Below, one piece after another: positions 27,821 to 35,689 of a DNA stretch of 64,000 bases. A model generated the notes under the pieces. The model was not told where the DNA came from, made no database searches, and saw only the letters and a program-made list of their open reading frames with translations. The translations under genes were made by a program, and so were the position numbers. The stretch lies in the NCBI RefSeq assembly GCF_010211745.1, contig NZ_PDWQ01000002.1, positions 310,001 through 374,000 on the forward strand, read 5' to 3'. This DNA is from Pseudoxanthomonas kalamensis DSM 18571 (lineage in GTDB: Bacteria > Pseudomonadota > Gammaproteobacteria > Xanthomonadales > Xanthomonadaceae). The first letter of the stretch is position 1. Each line of letters opens with the position of its first letter.

Positions 27821-28612
27821 GCTTGGCTCGGAAGCACCGACAAACGGGCTGGGATCGTCCTTAAAGGGGATCGGGACTATTACCCAGTCGTTTTCGGTAA
27901 TTATCCCTTCAGCCAACACCATGCAGACGCCATCAAAGACTTCCCAGCACTTATCGCCATAGTATTCCAGCTGTTTAAAGAGCCATACACGCGCCTCGTC
28001 TATGGCCTTTTCTCGTTCGCCGACGAAGTCCTTGTTCCCCATGGCATCGATGTACGTATTGAGAATTGCCAAGCGAGCCAATTCAGGATCTGCATGGCGA
28101 TGGCGCCTTTGGTGTACGTGGGAACCGCGTGTTTCTATTAGATCACCAAGCTGCTCAAATACCAGCTTTCTAAGGGACTCGCACACCTCAACGACTGGCT
28201 CCGAGAAATCCTTGTCCTTCTTATACTTTCGCTCGACGTACTTAAGAAGATCGAGGATGCGTTGCTGAAAGATGTAGACCTCATTGAGGTAAGCCTCGTT
28301 CCAGAACGTGATCACGGTCGAGGCATGCTCTGACGGTGTGGTGTGCAAGGTCTGACGGACCAACACATCTACTACATCGAGCGTTTCGCAAGACTGCATG
28401 CACTCGTAAAAGATGTTGAACAAGTCCCGCAGAAAGGTGACTTCGCGCGACTCATCAACAACGCCTTGGTCGTACCCCCATGGCGTCTTGATCAGCTTGA
28501 TGCTCCGCTCATGCGCGTGCCGATTCCTATCTTCCTTTTGCCTAAGCTTGGCAGCGGGTTTGCTTAGAGCCCGGAGGAAGCGAGCAACGTGGTCCGGTAG
28601 TTCGCGGCTCAT
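27815..28612 (-). CDS. Integron cassette protein with HEPN-like motif
   Basis: 265 residues, soluble, helical, no signal peptide. Not a family I can name. Between residues 148 and 190 a helix pair carries R162-GSHV-H167 within ETRGSHVHQRR, an RX4H pattern as in HEPN RNases; a second RNRHAH (29-34) occurs near the N-terminus. Charged helices such as LLKYVERKYKKDKDFSEP separate them. GC content is visibly below the chromosome. It lies reversed between an attC half-site (downstream) and a full attC (upstream). A HEPN toxin or defence nuclease is a hypothesis only. Confidence 0.7.
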   Translation of the reverse strand: MSRELPDHVARFLRALSKPAAKLRQKEDRNRHAHERSIKLIKTPWGYDQGVVDESREVTFLRDLFNIFYECMQSCETLDVVDVLVRQTLHTTPSEHASTVITFWNEAYLNEVYIFQQRILDLLKYVERKYKKDKDFSEPVVEVCESLRKLVFEQLGDLIETRGSHVHQRRHRHADPELARLAILNTYIDAMGNKDFVGEREKAIDEARVWLFKQLEYYGDKCWEVFDGVCMVLAEGIITENDWVIVPIPFKDDPSPFVGASEPST

Positions 28613-28623
28613 TGTCTACAAGT

Positions 28624-28732
28624 ACCTAACGCCTGAGTTAAGCCGGGCCGCTTTGCGGCCACGGCAGAGTGACCATGTTACGACGCTCTACCGTGGCCGC
28701 GAAGCGGGCCCGGCTTGAACGAATTGTTAGGC
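28624..28732 (-). repeat. Complete integron attC site (109 bp)
   Basis: On the plus strand the ends are ACCTAAC (28624-28630) and GTTAGGC (28726-28732). GCCTGAGTTAAGCC leads one arm and CGGCTTGAACGAATT the other. The arms continue inward as an imperfect hairpin of about 25 bp per side (GGGCCGCTTTGCGGCCACGG against its partner) around a short variable loop. Size, end boxes and arm sequences are those of a Xanthomonas-type attC. Orientation agrees with both cassette genes reading leftward. Confidence 0.9.
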
Positions 28733-28752
28733 TGCACGCCTCTTATGAAGCA

Positions 28753-29394
28753 TCAGAATGCAGCGTCAGCATCAAGCATCAGGAAGAAAATGTCACCGCA
28801 AGACATGTCGTTGTGAATGACCTTACGTCCGTTGTCGGCTTGACTGTAGTTGAGGCCGAAATGAGAAACAGGAAGAATCGACGGGAACATGTGTATGGAT
28901 CCGCCATGGCTCATTGCATCTCGAATGACGGCTGCGAACTGAAGTACGGCAGGCCATTGATTGCATTTTCTCTTGCCGTGTGTCGATTCAATCAAATCTA
29001 GGTTTGTCTCCCAATATCGAGTGAACATCGACTGGGCAAGACCTTCAAGAACTTGCGCTACAGCGACTGTCGAGTCGCCAGTAATCTGATCGAAAGTTGG
29101 CTTGACAAGATAGGGGATTTGCCCGGTCCGCATATCGCGGTTGAAAACGTTAGTCAGAATATCGTGTGGAACTAGCTCCAGATTTTTTCCGCTCGCTAGT
29201 CCGGCAAATGCGGCGGTCGGGTACTGCGGCGCCCCATTTTCCGTATGCGGTGCAAACGTTGCGACAGAACGGCCGTGATAAGCGCCAATGTAACGCCCGA
29301 TCGCGCAAGACGCCACGGCGAAGTCCAGCGCAAATTCGTAGCACCTGTGGTTGGTGGGAATGAACTGAATCCCTGGAATCTGATCAATAGACAT
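28753..29394 (-). CDS. Integron cassette protein, HEPN-like motif near C-terminus
   Basis: 213 residues, soluble. Unknown family. The segment 157-165 reads IRDAMSHGG, giving R158-DAMS-H163, a good RX4H HEPN-type catalytic pattern set at the start of a helix and followed by a small Gly-rich turn. Upstream helices (AVAQVLEGLAQSMFTRYWET) would fit a four-helix bundle. The N-terminal half contains a YIGAYHGRSVATF stretch of no known role. Lower GC than the chromosome. It is followed by its own complete attC and preceded by a half site. Ribonuclease activity is inferred from the motif alone. Confidence 0.7.
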   Translation of the reverse strand: MSIDQIPGIQFIPTNHRCYEFALDFAVASCAIGRYIGAYHGRSVATFAPHTENGAPQYPTAAFAGLASGKNLELVPHDILTNVFNRDMRTGQIPYLVKPTFDQITGDSTVAVAQVLEGLAQSMFTRYWETNLDLIESTHGKRKCNQWPAVLQFAAVIRDAMSHGGSIHMFPSILPVSHFGLNYSQADNGRKVIHNDMSCGDIFFLMLDADAAF

Positions 29395-29432
29395 ATCTCA
29401 CTCGATGGTTGAGGAAGCTGCATGCTTGTGCA

Positions 29433-29455
29433 GCCTAACACCTGATTAGACCGCT
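29433..29455 (-). repeat. Degenerate attC/attI half-site (right end of array)
   Basis: On the minus strand TCTAATCAGGTGTTAGGC resembles the R' side of an attC (usual form TTAACTCAGGCGTTAGGC), giving the recombination core GTTAGGC at 29433-29439. No matching R'' arm was found to its right and no integrase gene follows; cysB starts at once. It marks the leading edge of the array. Confidence 0.6.
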
Positions 29456-29581
29456 AAATTGCAGCACTAATTGGAGTATCCTCAATCCACGACAGGCGGC
29501 AAATCCAGCGTCTTGCCGGATCATGTGCTTCCCTTAACATTGCCGAAGCCGGGAATCACCCGCAGCTATCCGCAACCCACC

Positions 29582-30562
29582 TCAAATCGTGATCGTCTGG
29601 CTCAACGATTCCCAACTCGGGGGTGCAGGCCATTTGGCTTCCTGGTTGCCTTCCATCACCCGGCGCAGGTCGCGTTTGTCGATCTGCGGGGCCAGTGCCT
29701 GCACCAAGTCCAAAGCGTAGTCGCGCAGCACGCGTTCGCGCGGCAGCACGGCCCAGGCGACGCATTCGTTGATCTGCTTCGGCGCCGGCCATGCGCGCAG
29801 GTCGGCGTCGGTGGCGCTGATCGCCATTTCCGCCAGCAGGCCCACGCCCAGGCCGGCACGCACGTAGGTCTTGATCAGGTCCGCGTCCAGCGCGGTCAGG
29901 GCGATACTCGGTTCCAGCCCTAAACTGGCGAAGGCGCGCTGCAGCGACGATTCCGGGCGGGTCGAGGACTCGTAGCTGATCAGCGGTTGCGCGGCCAGTG
30001 CCGCCATGTCCGGCGCCTCGGCGCTGTCCAGCGGATGGCCGCGCGGCACCAGCGCCAGCCGCCGCCAGCGGTACAGCGGCACCGCCACTCCGGCCTGCGG
30101 CACGTCGCCTGCGGTGCTGACCACGGCCATGTCGGCATCGCCGGCGCCCAGCAGGTCCAACGCGGTGCTTTCGGCGGCCTGTTGCAAATGCACGCTGACC
30201 TGCGGATAAGCCTGCTTGATGCGGGCGATGGCCGGCGGCAGCACGAACCGGGCCTGGGTGTGGGTGGTGACCACCACCAGCTGACCCTGGCTTTCGCGGC
30301 GCTGATTGGCGGCGTAGGTGCGGATGTTGTTGGCTTCAGCCAGCACCGCGCGGGCGCGGGCGATGACTTCCTCGCCGGCCGGGGTCACCGATTCCAGGCT
30401 GCGGCCCTTGCGCACGAACAACAGGAACCCCAGCTCGTCTTCCAACTGCTTGAGCTGCTTGGACAAGCCCGGCTGGGTGGCGTGCACATGCGACGCCGCC
30501 TGCGTGATGTTGAGCTCGGCGTCGGCAATGGCGATCAGGTAGCGCAGCTGGGTCAGGGTCAT
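29582..30562 (-). CDS. cysB: LysR-type regulator CysB
   Basis: 326 residues. An N-terminal winged helix (MTLTQLRYLIAIADAELNIT, then QAASHVHATQPGLSKQLKQL) and a periplasmic-binding-like effector domain. The sequence VVTTHTQARFVLPPAI is typical of CysB/Cbl, which sense N-acetylserine and sulfate/thiosulfate and activate cysteine biosynthesis genes. It diverges from cysK and is probably its activator, with cysD-cysNC also likely targets. The ATG at 30562 is chosen over an upstream extension because the conserved MTLTQLRYL starts there. Confidence 0.9.
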   Translation of the reverse strand: MTLTQLRYLIAIADAELNITQAASHVHATQPGLSKQLKQLEDELGFLLFVRKGRSLESVTPAGEEVIARARAVLAEANNIRTYAANQRRESQGQLVVVTTHTQARFVLPPAIARIKQAYPQVSVHLQQAAESTALDLLGAGDADMAVVSTAGDVPQAGVAVPLYRWRRLALVPRGHPLDSAEAPDMAALAAQPLISYESSTRPESSLQRAFASLGLEPSIALTALDADLIKTYVRAGLGVGLLAEMAISATDADLRAWPAPKQINECVAWAVLPRERVLRDYALDLVQALAPQIDKRDLRRVMEGNQEAKWPAPPSWESLSQTITI

Positions 30563-30704
30563 GGGGGAGCAGGGTTCCGGGTAACGGACAGGAAATCGGG
30601 GCACAACTCCGGCGGCGACTGTAGAGGAACCCACAACTGATCGGGCCCTCCAGCTTATAACCAACGGAAATAAGTCGAAAGCCGCTGGTCATTTCTCATC
30701 CCAT

Positions 30705-30719
30705 ATAACCGGGGGTTAT
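30705..30719. promoter_or_regulatory. Inverted repeat in the cysB-cysK intergenic region
   Basis: ATAACC-GGG-GGTTAT is a 6-bp inverted repeat 65 bases before the cysK ATG. A related half (TTATAACC) lies about 50 bases upstream at 30654. LysR-type regulators bind such partly symmetric, AT-containing sites near the promoter they activate, so this is a candidate CysB site. Not verified against a known CysB matrix. Confidence 0.4.
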
Positions 30720-30783
30720 CGTCGCCACGATTTCAGCATCTGCCGATTTCGGCCGTTGCACATTCCCTCGCCCGGAGCCGGAC

Positions 30784-31743
30784 ATGGCCATCCACGACAG
30801 CATCCTCGACACCATCGGCCGCACCCCGGTGGTTCGCCTCAACCGCATCTCGCCACCGGGCAAGACCTTGTACGCCAAGGTCGAGTCCTTCAATCCGGGC
30901 GGCTCGGTCAAGGACCGGCTGGCGCTGGCGATCATTCTGGACGCCGAGGCACGCGGCGTGCTGAAACCCGGTGACACCGTGGTCGAAGCGACCTCCGGCA
31001 ATACCGGCGTGGCGCTGGCGATGGTCTGTGCCGCGCGTGGCTACAAGTTCGTGGCGACGATGACCGAAACCTTCTCGGTCGAGCGACGCAAACTGATGCG
31101 CGCCTATGGCGCCAAGGTCATCCTGACCCCGGCCGCCGAACGCGGCACCGGCATGGTGCGCAAGGCCAAGGAACTGGCCGACACGCATGGCTGGTTCCTG
31201 GCCAGCCAGTTCGCCAACCCGGCCAACCCGGCCTATCACCGGCAGACCACGGCGGCGGAAATCCTGCGCGATTTCGCCGGCCTGCGGCTGGACCATTTCG
31301 TCAGCGGCTGGGGCACCGGCGGCACCCTGACCGGGGTCGGCGAAGTGCTGAAGCTGGCGCGCCCCGAAGTGAAGATCACCGCCGCCGAACCGGCCAACGC
31401 GCCGCTGCTGCAGGGCAAGGAATGGACGCCGCACAAGATCCAGGGCTGGACTCCCGACTTCGTGCCCGACGTGCTGAACCGCGAGGTCGCCGACCAGATC
31501 CTGTCGATCGCCGATGCCGACGCGGTCGCCGTCTCGCGGCGGTTGGCGGCCGAGGAAGGCATCTTCGTCGGCATCTCGGCCGGTGCCACCGTCAGTGCCG
31601 CCCTGCAGGTCGCTGAATCGGCGGCCGACGGCGCGGTGATCCTGGCGATGCTGCCCGACACCGGCGAGCGCTATTTCTCCACCCCGCTGTTCGAAGGCGT
31701 CAACGAAGGCTCGGACGACGACTGGCTGGCGTCGCTGGACTGA
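30784..31743 (+). CDS. cysK: Cysteine synthase A (O-acetylserine sulfhydrylase)
   Basis: 319 residues, PLP enzyme joining O-acetylserine and sulfide to cysteine. Signature features: GRTPVVRLNRI, the PLP Lys in SFNPGGSVKDRLAL, the substrate loop EATSGNTGVALAMV, GTGGTLTGVGEVL for phosphate binding, and SAGATVSAAL near the end. Length is normal. It is transcribed away from cysB and converges with the emrB-like gene. Completes the assimilatory route begun by cysD-cysNC, although cysH, cysI and cysJ are not in the window. Confidence 0.96.
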   Translation: MAIHDSILDTIGRTPVVRLNRISPPGKTLYAKVESFNPGGSVKDRLALAIILDAEARGVLKPGDTVVEATSGNTGVALAMVCAARGYKFVATMTETFSVERRKLMRAYGAKVILTPAAERGTGMVRKAKELADTHGWFLASQFANPANPAYHRQTTAAEILRDFAGLRLDHFVSGWGTGGTLTGVGEVLKLARPEVKITAAEPANAPLLQGKEWTPHKIQGWTPDFVPDVLNREVADQILSIADADAVAVSRRLAAEEGIFVGISAGATVSAALQVAESAADGAVILAMLPDTGERYFSTPLFEGVNEGSDDDWLASLD

Positions 31744-31762
31744 GGCATCGGGGCATCCGGAA

Positions 31763-33316
31763 TCAATGCGCGGCCGCCGCGTCGCCGGCGGCATGCGCGC
31801 GGTTCACTCCGCTTTGCATCAGCAGCACCAGCGGCATCGACAGCAGGGTCAGCCACATCATCAGGTAGAAGTCGTTGATGTAGCCGATGGCCAGCGATTG
31901 CCGCAGCACTTCGCCCTCCAGCAGCGCGCGGCCGCTGGCGGTGGCCGGGTCGGCCAGCGCCGGCAGCAGGCCGGTTTTGGCGCCGAAGGCGGGAATGCGC
32001 GCACCAATCTCGGCGTGGTTGACCTGCAGCGCGCGCGACAGCAGGGTCATCACCACCGAGATGCCGACCGAGGAACCGATGTTGCGGACCAGGCTGAACA
32101 GGCTGGCCGCCTCGGTTCTCTGCCAAGGCTCCAGCGTGGCATAGGCCACGGTCGAGATCGGCACAAACACCAGCCCCAGCCCCAGCCCCTGCACCACACC
32201 CAGCCAGACCACGTCGTGCATCGGCGCCTCGACGCCGAACCGGCTCATGCCGTACAGCGAGTACACCATCATCGCCATGCCGACCAGGATCGGCCCGCGC
32301 GCATCGACCCGTCCCAGCAGGCGGCCGACCACCATCATGCTGACCATGGTGCCCATGCCGCGCGGGGCCAGCACCAGACCGATGGTCAGCACCGGATAAT
32401 TCATCAGCGAACTCAGGTACGGCGGCAGCAGCGCCAGGGTGGCGAACAGCACGATGCCGACCACGAAGATCAGCACGCAGCTGATGGCGAAGTTGCGGTT
32501 GCGCAGCAGGTCGAGATCGAGCAGCGCCTGTTCGCGCCTGCGCAGCCACCACAGCACATACATGTACAGGCCGAGACAGGCCAGCGCGGCTTCGATCCGG
32601 ATCTCCATGCTGCCGAACCAGTCCTCGCCCTGGCCGCGGTCGAGGAACAGTTGCAGGCCGCCGATTCCCAGCGCCAGCAGGGCCAGACCGACGCCGTCCA
32701 ACGGTCGCCGGTGTGGCTGATCGTGACCGACGCTGACCATGATCCCGAGCAGCGCCAGCAAGCCGACCGGCAGGTTGATCAGGAACACCCAGTGCCAGCT
32801 GTAGTACTCGGTCAGGTAACCGCCCAGCGGCGGACCGAGGATCGGCCCGACCAGGATGCCCATGCCCCACAGCGCCATCGCCGCGCCGTGCTTCTCCTTC
32901 GGGAAGGCATCCAGCAGCAACGATTGCGAGATCGGCACCAGCGAAGCGCCGAACACGCCCTGCAGGATGCGGAACAGCACCATCTCGCCGATGCTGCCGG
33001 CAATGCCGCACAGCAGCGAGGCGACGGTGAAACCGCTGACGGCGATGATCAGCAGCCGTCGCCGTCCAAGCCAGCCGGACAGCCAGCCGGTCACCGGGGT
33101 CAGGATCGCCGCGGCCACGATGTAGCTGGTGAGCACCCAGGAAATCTGGTCCCGACTGGCCGCCAACGAGCCCTGCATATCCGGCAAGGCGACGTTGGCG
33201 ATGGTGGTGTCCAGCGCCTGCATCAGCGTGGCCAGCATCACCGACACCACCAGCAGGGCGCGACTGCCTTCGCCGGCCCTGGCGTTTGCGCGCGCCTGTC
33301 GCAACGATCCGATCAT
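31763..33316 (-). CDS. emrB: DHA2-family multidrug MFS transporter (EmrB-like)
   Basis: 517 residues, 14 predicted membrane segments. LMQALDTTIANVALPDMQGS with the DTTI motif of the DHA2 family, WVLTSYIVAAAILTPVTGWL, GWLGRRRLLI (motif A) and PILGPPLGGYLTE (motif C) are present. It exports hydrophobic compounds by proton antiport, with the EmrA-like adaptor upstream by 34 bases and an outer-membrane channel supplied elsewhere. The ATG at 33316 is used; residues upstream in the frame are proline/arginine-rich noise. Confidence 0.93.
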   Translation of the reverse strand: MIGSLRQARANARAGEGSRALLVVSVMLATLMQALDTTIANVALPDMQGSLAASRDQISWVLTSYIVAAAILTPVTGWLSGWLGRRRLLIIAVSGFTVASLLCGIAGSIGEMVLFRILQGVFGASLVPISQSLLLDAFPKEKHGAAMALWGMGILVGPILGPPLGGYLTEYYSWHWVFLINLPVGLLALLGIMVSVGHDQPHRRPLDGVGLALLALGIGGLQLFLDRGQGEDWFGSMEIRIEAALACLGLYMYVLWWLRRREQALLDLDLLRNRNFAISCVLIFVVGIVLFATLALLPPYLSSLMNYPVLTIGLVLAPRGMGTMVSMMVVGRLLGRVDARGPILVGMAMMVYSLYGMSRFGVEAPMHDVVWLGVVQGLGLGLVFVPISTVAYATLEPWQRTEAASLFSLVRNIGSSVGISVVMTLLSRALQVNHAEIGARIPAFGAKTGLLPALADPATASGRALLEGEVLRQSLAIGYINDFYLMMWLTLLSMPLVLLMQSGVNRAHAAGDAAAAH

Positions 33317-33350
33317 GCCGGTCCGTTCCCCGTGGGCGGGACAGTCCGCA

Positions 33351-34439
33351 TCAACGCGCGGCGGTCGCCGCCGCCTTGGTGCCGTCGCGCAGATCGACAT
33401 CGACCTCCGCACTCATGCCGGCGCGCAGCACCGGCTTGTCGGTCGAGGTGTCGTCGATCTCCAGCCGTACCGGAATCCGCTGCACGATCTTGACCCAGTT
33501 GCCGGTGGCATTCTGCGCCGGCAGCACGCTGAATTCGGAACCGGACGCCGGCGCGATCGAAGCCACGTGCGCCTTCCACTTCACGCCCGGGTAGGTATCG
33601 ACCTCGATCGTGGCCGGCTGGCCGACCTGCATCTTCGTCAGTTCGGTTTCCTTGAAGTTGGCTTCCACCCAGATCGGCGCGATGGCCACCATCGGCATCG
33701 CCGCCTGGCCGACGTTGACGTACTCGCCTACCTGCAGATCGTGCAGGCCGACGATGCCGTCCACCGGCGCGCGCACTTCGGCGTGCGACAGATCCAGCCG
33801 CGCCTTGTCCAGCATCGCCTGCGCGATGCGGTAGGCCGGCAGCTTTTCCAGCGGCGTGCCGACGTTGCCGCTGAGGTCGGCGGTGGCCTGCGACTCGGAG
33901 GCGATGGCGTCGGCCAGGTCGGTCCGCGCTTCGGCCACGGCGTGACGCGCATCGTCCAGGTCCTTGCGCGCGACCAGTTCCCTGGCCGCCAGCCCTTCCA
34001 GGCGCGACAGGTCGCGCAGCGCCCAGCTCAGCGTTTCCCGCGCCGACTGCACCGAACTGCCGGCGCCGCTGACCTTGGCGCGGCTGGCGTTGGCGCTGTT
34101 GGCCATGTAGGCGACCGAGGCCTCATTCTGTTCCACCGCGATCTGCAGCGGCTCCGGGTCGATCCGGAACAGCAGGTCGCCCTGCTTGACCGGCTGGTTC
34201 TGGCCGACCGCCACTTCGACCACCCGACCGCCGACCTGCGGCGCGATCAGCAGGGTATCGGCCTTGATGTAGGCGTTGTCGGTGCCGACGTGGCGGCTGG
34301 ACATCCACCACTGCCAACCGAAGATGCCGACCACCAGCAACGGACCGAGAATCCATAGCAGCGCGCGCGAACGGCGACGCGGCGCGGGAGGGGTGGCGGC
34401 CGCCGGGATTTCCGCGGCTTCGTTGATCTTGCTGGTCAT
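33351..34439 (-). CDS. emrA: EmrA-like membrane fusion protein
   Basis: 362 residues. One N-terminal membrane anchor (LLWILGPLLVVGIFGWQWW), then TDNAYIKADTLLIAPQVGGR typical of HlyD/EmrA adaptors. The two lipoyl half-motifs are VVEVAVGQNQPVKQGDLLFR and the APVDGIVGLHDLQVGEYV block, either side of a coiled-coil hairpin of about 85 residues. It links EmrB to an outer-membrane tunnel. It lies 5 bases after the MarR regulator gene and 34 before emrB. Confidence 0.92.
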   Translation of the reverse strand: MTSKINEAAEIPAAATPPAPRRRSRALLWILGPLLVVGIFGWQWWMSSRHVGTDNAYIKADTLLIAPQVGGRVVEVAVGQNQPVKQGDLLFRIDPEPLQIAVEQNEASVAYMANSANASRAKVSGAGSSVQSARETLSWALRDLSRLEGLAARELVARKDLDDARHAVAEARTDLADAIASESQATADLSGNVGTPLEKLPAYRIAQAMLDKARLDLSHAEVRAPVDGIVGLHDLQVGEYVNVGQAAMPMVAIAPIWVEANFKETELTKMQVGQPATIEVDTYPGVKWKAHVASIAPASGSEFSVLPAQNATGNWVKIVQRIPVRLEIDDTSTDKPVLRAGMSAEVDVDLRDGTKAAATAAR

Positions 34440-34444
34440 GGGGG

Positions 34445-34912
34445 TCAAGCCTGCTTTGCGGGGGAGTCGCCGCGGCTTTCGCGGTCGAGTTGGATAAGGG
34501 TTTCGCGGATCCGGTTCAGCACCTTCATCGTGGTGTCCAGTTCGCCGGGATCGATGTCGGTCAGGCTGTCCTCGCGCAGCGAAGAAGCCACCGCCAGGAT
34601 CGCGTCCATCAGCTGGTTGCTCTGCGGCAACAGGTACAGCCGCCAGCAACGGCGGTCGTTGGCGTCGCTGCGGCGTTCGACGAAACCGGCCTTCTGCAGG
34701 CGATCGACCAAGCGGCCGACCGCGATCGGCTCCATGTCGATCTGTTCGGCCAGTGCGGTCTGGGTCAGACCTTCCTCGTCGTGAATGCGCTTGAGCGCAC
34801 GCCACTGCGAGCGGGTCAGGCCCAGATGCGCGGCACGGCGGTCGAACACGCGCCGGAACAGCTGCCCGAGGTCGGTCACCAGATAGCCGATGTTGGCAGA
34901 GTTTTGCTGCAT
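34445..34912 (-). CDS. MarR-family repressor (EmrR/MprA-like)
   Basis: 155 residues, a winged-helix dimer. LTRSQWRALKRIHDEEGLTQ, TALAEQIDMEPIAVGRLVDR and the wing FVERRSDANDRRCWRLYL give the MarR fold. First gene of the regulator-emrA-emrB operon, so autoregulation and control of the pump are likely. The ATG at 34912 is chosen because the protein is then of normal length; an in-frame TTG 27 bases upstream has no ribosome-binding site. The likely operator lies against the start codon. Confidence 0.88.
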   Translation of the reverse strand: MQQNSANIGYLVTDLGQLFRRVFDRRAAHLGLTRSQWRALKRIHDEEGLTQTALAEQIDMEPIAVGRLVDRLQKAGFVERRSDANDRRCWRLYLLPQSNQLMDAILAVASSLREDSLTDIDPGELDTTMKVLNRIRETLIQLDRESRGDSPAKQA

Positions 34913-34913
34913 G

Positions 34914-34931
34914 GCAGCATAATATACCTGC
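34914..34931. promoter_or_regulatory. Candidate MarR operator before the regulator gene
   Basis: GCAGCATAATATACCTGC has GCAG/CTGC ends around an AT-rich centre with a possible -10 (TATTAT on the minus strand). It lies directly before the start codon of the MarR gene. Symmetry is only partial, so this is a suggestion from position and form. Confidence 0.35.
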
Positions 34932-35010
34932 TTAGGCAATAATGTCTACAGCACCCATATAAGACCAATCGGAATCGGGACATCGCTCAAGCCGACGCTA
35001 TGCTGTGGCC

Positions 35011-35634
35011 ATGCGCCCGCAGGCCCGCAACCTGATCCTGTCCAACCTGCTGACCCTGGTCCTGGCCCTGATCCTGCATTGGGAGCCGGCCTGGCTGGTC
35101 TGGCCGTACTGGATCCAGAGCGTGGTGATCGGCTGGTATGCGCGCAAACGCATGCTGGCGCTGGACCGCTTCAGCACCGAAGGCTTCACTTCCAACGACC
35201 GGCCGGTGCCGGAAGACGAGCGCGGCAAGCGCTCCACCGCCACATTCTTCAGCCTGCACTACGGCCTGTTCCACCTGGCCTATCTGGTCTTTCTGTGCAT
35301 CCAGCATCCGGTCGCCGCCCCGCGCGATCTGACGCTGCTGGCGCTGTGCGGGCTGTCCTTCGTGCTGGCGCAGCGACAGACCTACCAGGTCCAGCACGCG
35401 GCCGACCTGCGCGGCCGGCCCAACCTGGGCTCGCTGATGTTCCTGCCCTACATCCGCATCCTGCCGATGCACCTGATCATCCTTGCCGGCGGGGCGATCT
35501 CCGGCGGCACGTTCACCCTGGTCGCCTTCACCGTGCTGAAGACGCTGGCCGATCTCGGCCTGGACGCAGCCGACCGCAGGATCGCCGAGAACGCGGCCAG
35601 GCGCGCCGCGCCGGCACCCAGGACGGAAGGCTGA
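35011..35634 (+). CDS. DUF6498-containing membrane protein
   Basis: 207 residues with four or five membrane segments (LILSNLLTLVLALILHWEPA, LVWPYWIQSVVIGWYARKRM, and later YGLFHLAYLVFLC and LTLLALCGLSFVLA). The blocks WPYWIQSVVIGWYARKRM and FHLAYLVFL are what I recall of DUF6498, a family with no known function. A GTG two codons earlier is also possible. It stands alone, diverging from the MarR operon and converging with the aldolase gene. Confidence 0.7.
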   Translation: MRPQARNLILSNLLTLVLALILHWEPAWLVWPYWIQSVVIGWYARKRMLALDRFSTEGFTSNDRPVPEDERGKRSTATFFSLHYGLFHLAYLVFLCIQHPVAAPRDLTLLALCGLSFVLAQRQTYQVQHAADLRGRPNLGSLMFLPYIRILPMHLIILAGGAISGGTFTLVAFTVLKTLADLGLDAADRRIAENAARRAAPAPRTEG

Positions 35635-35640
35635 AACGAC

Positions 35641-35663
35641 GACGCCGGCACAGGGCCGGCGTC
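35641..35663. terminator. Hairpin between converging DUF6498 and aldolase genes
   Basis: Arms GACGCCGGC (35641-35649) and GCCGGCGTC (35655-35663) pair perfectly with a 5-base loop. Reading leftward the tail is GTCGTTTC, a weak T-run. It sits a few bases past the DUF6498 stop and 27 bases past the aldolase stop, so it may serve both. Confidence 0.5.
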
Positions 35664-35689
35664 GCGCGAAAAGACCTGACGGAACCCGC

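Noticed and set aside
27639-29460. Possible toxin-antitoxin pair in the cassette array
   Set aside because: The two genes are separate cassettes with an attC between them, neither has an antitoxin-like DNA-binding domain, and spacing is not that of a TA operon. Kept only as HEPN-motif observations.
29440-29581. Search for an integron integrase or intact attI beside the cassettes
   Set aside because: The 140 bases between the last half-site and cysB have no room for intI and show no tyrosine recombinase coding; only a degenerate half-site is seen.
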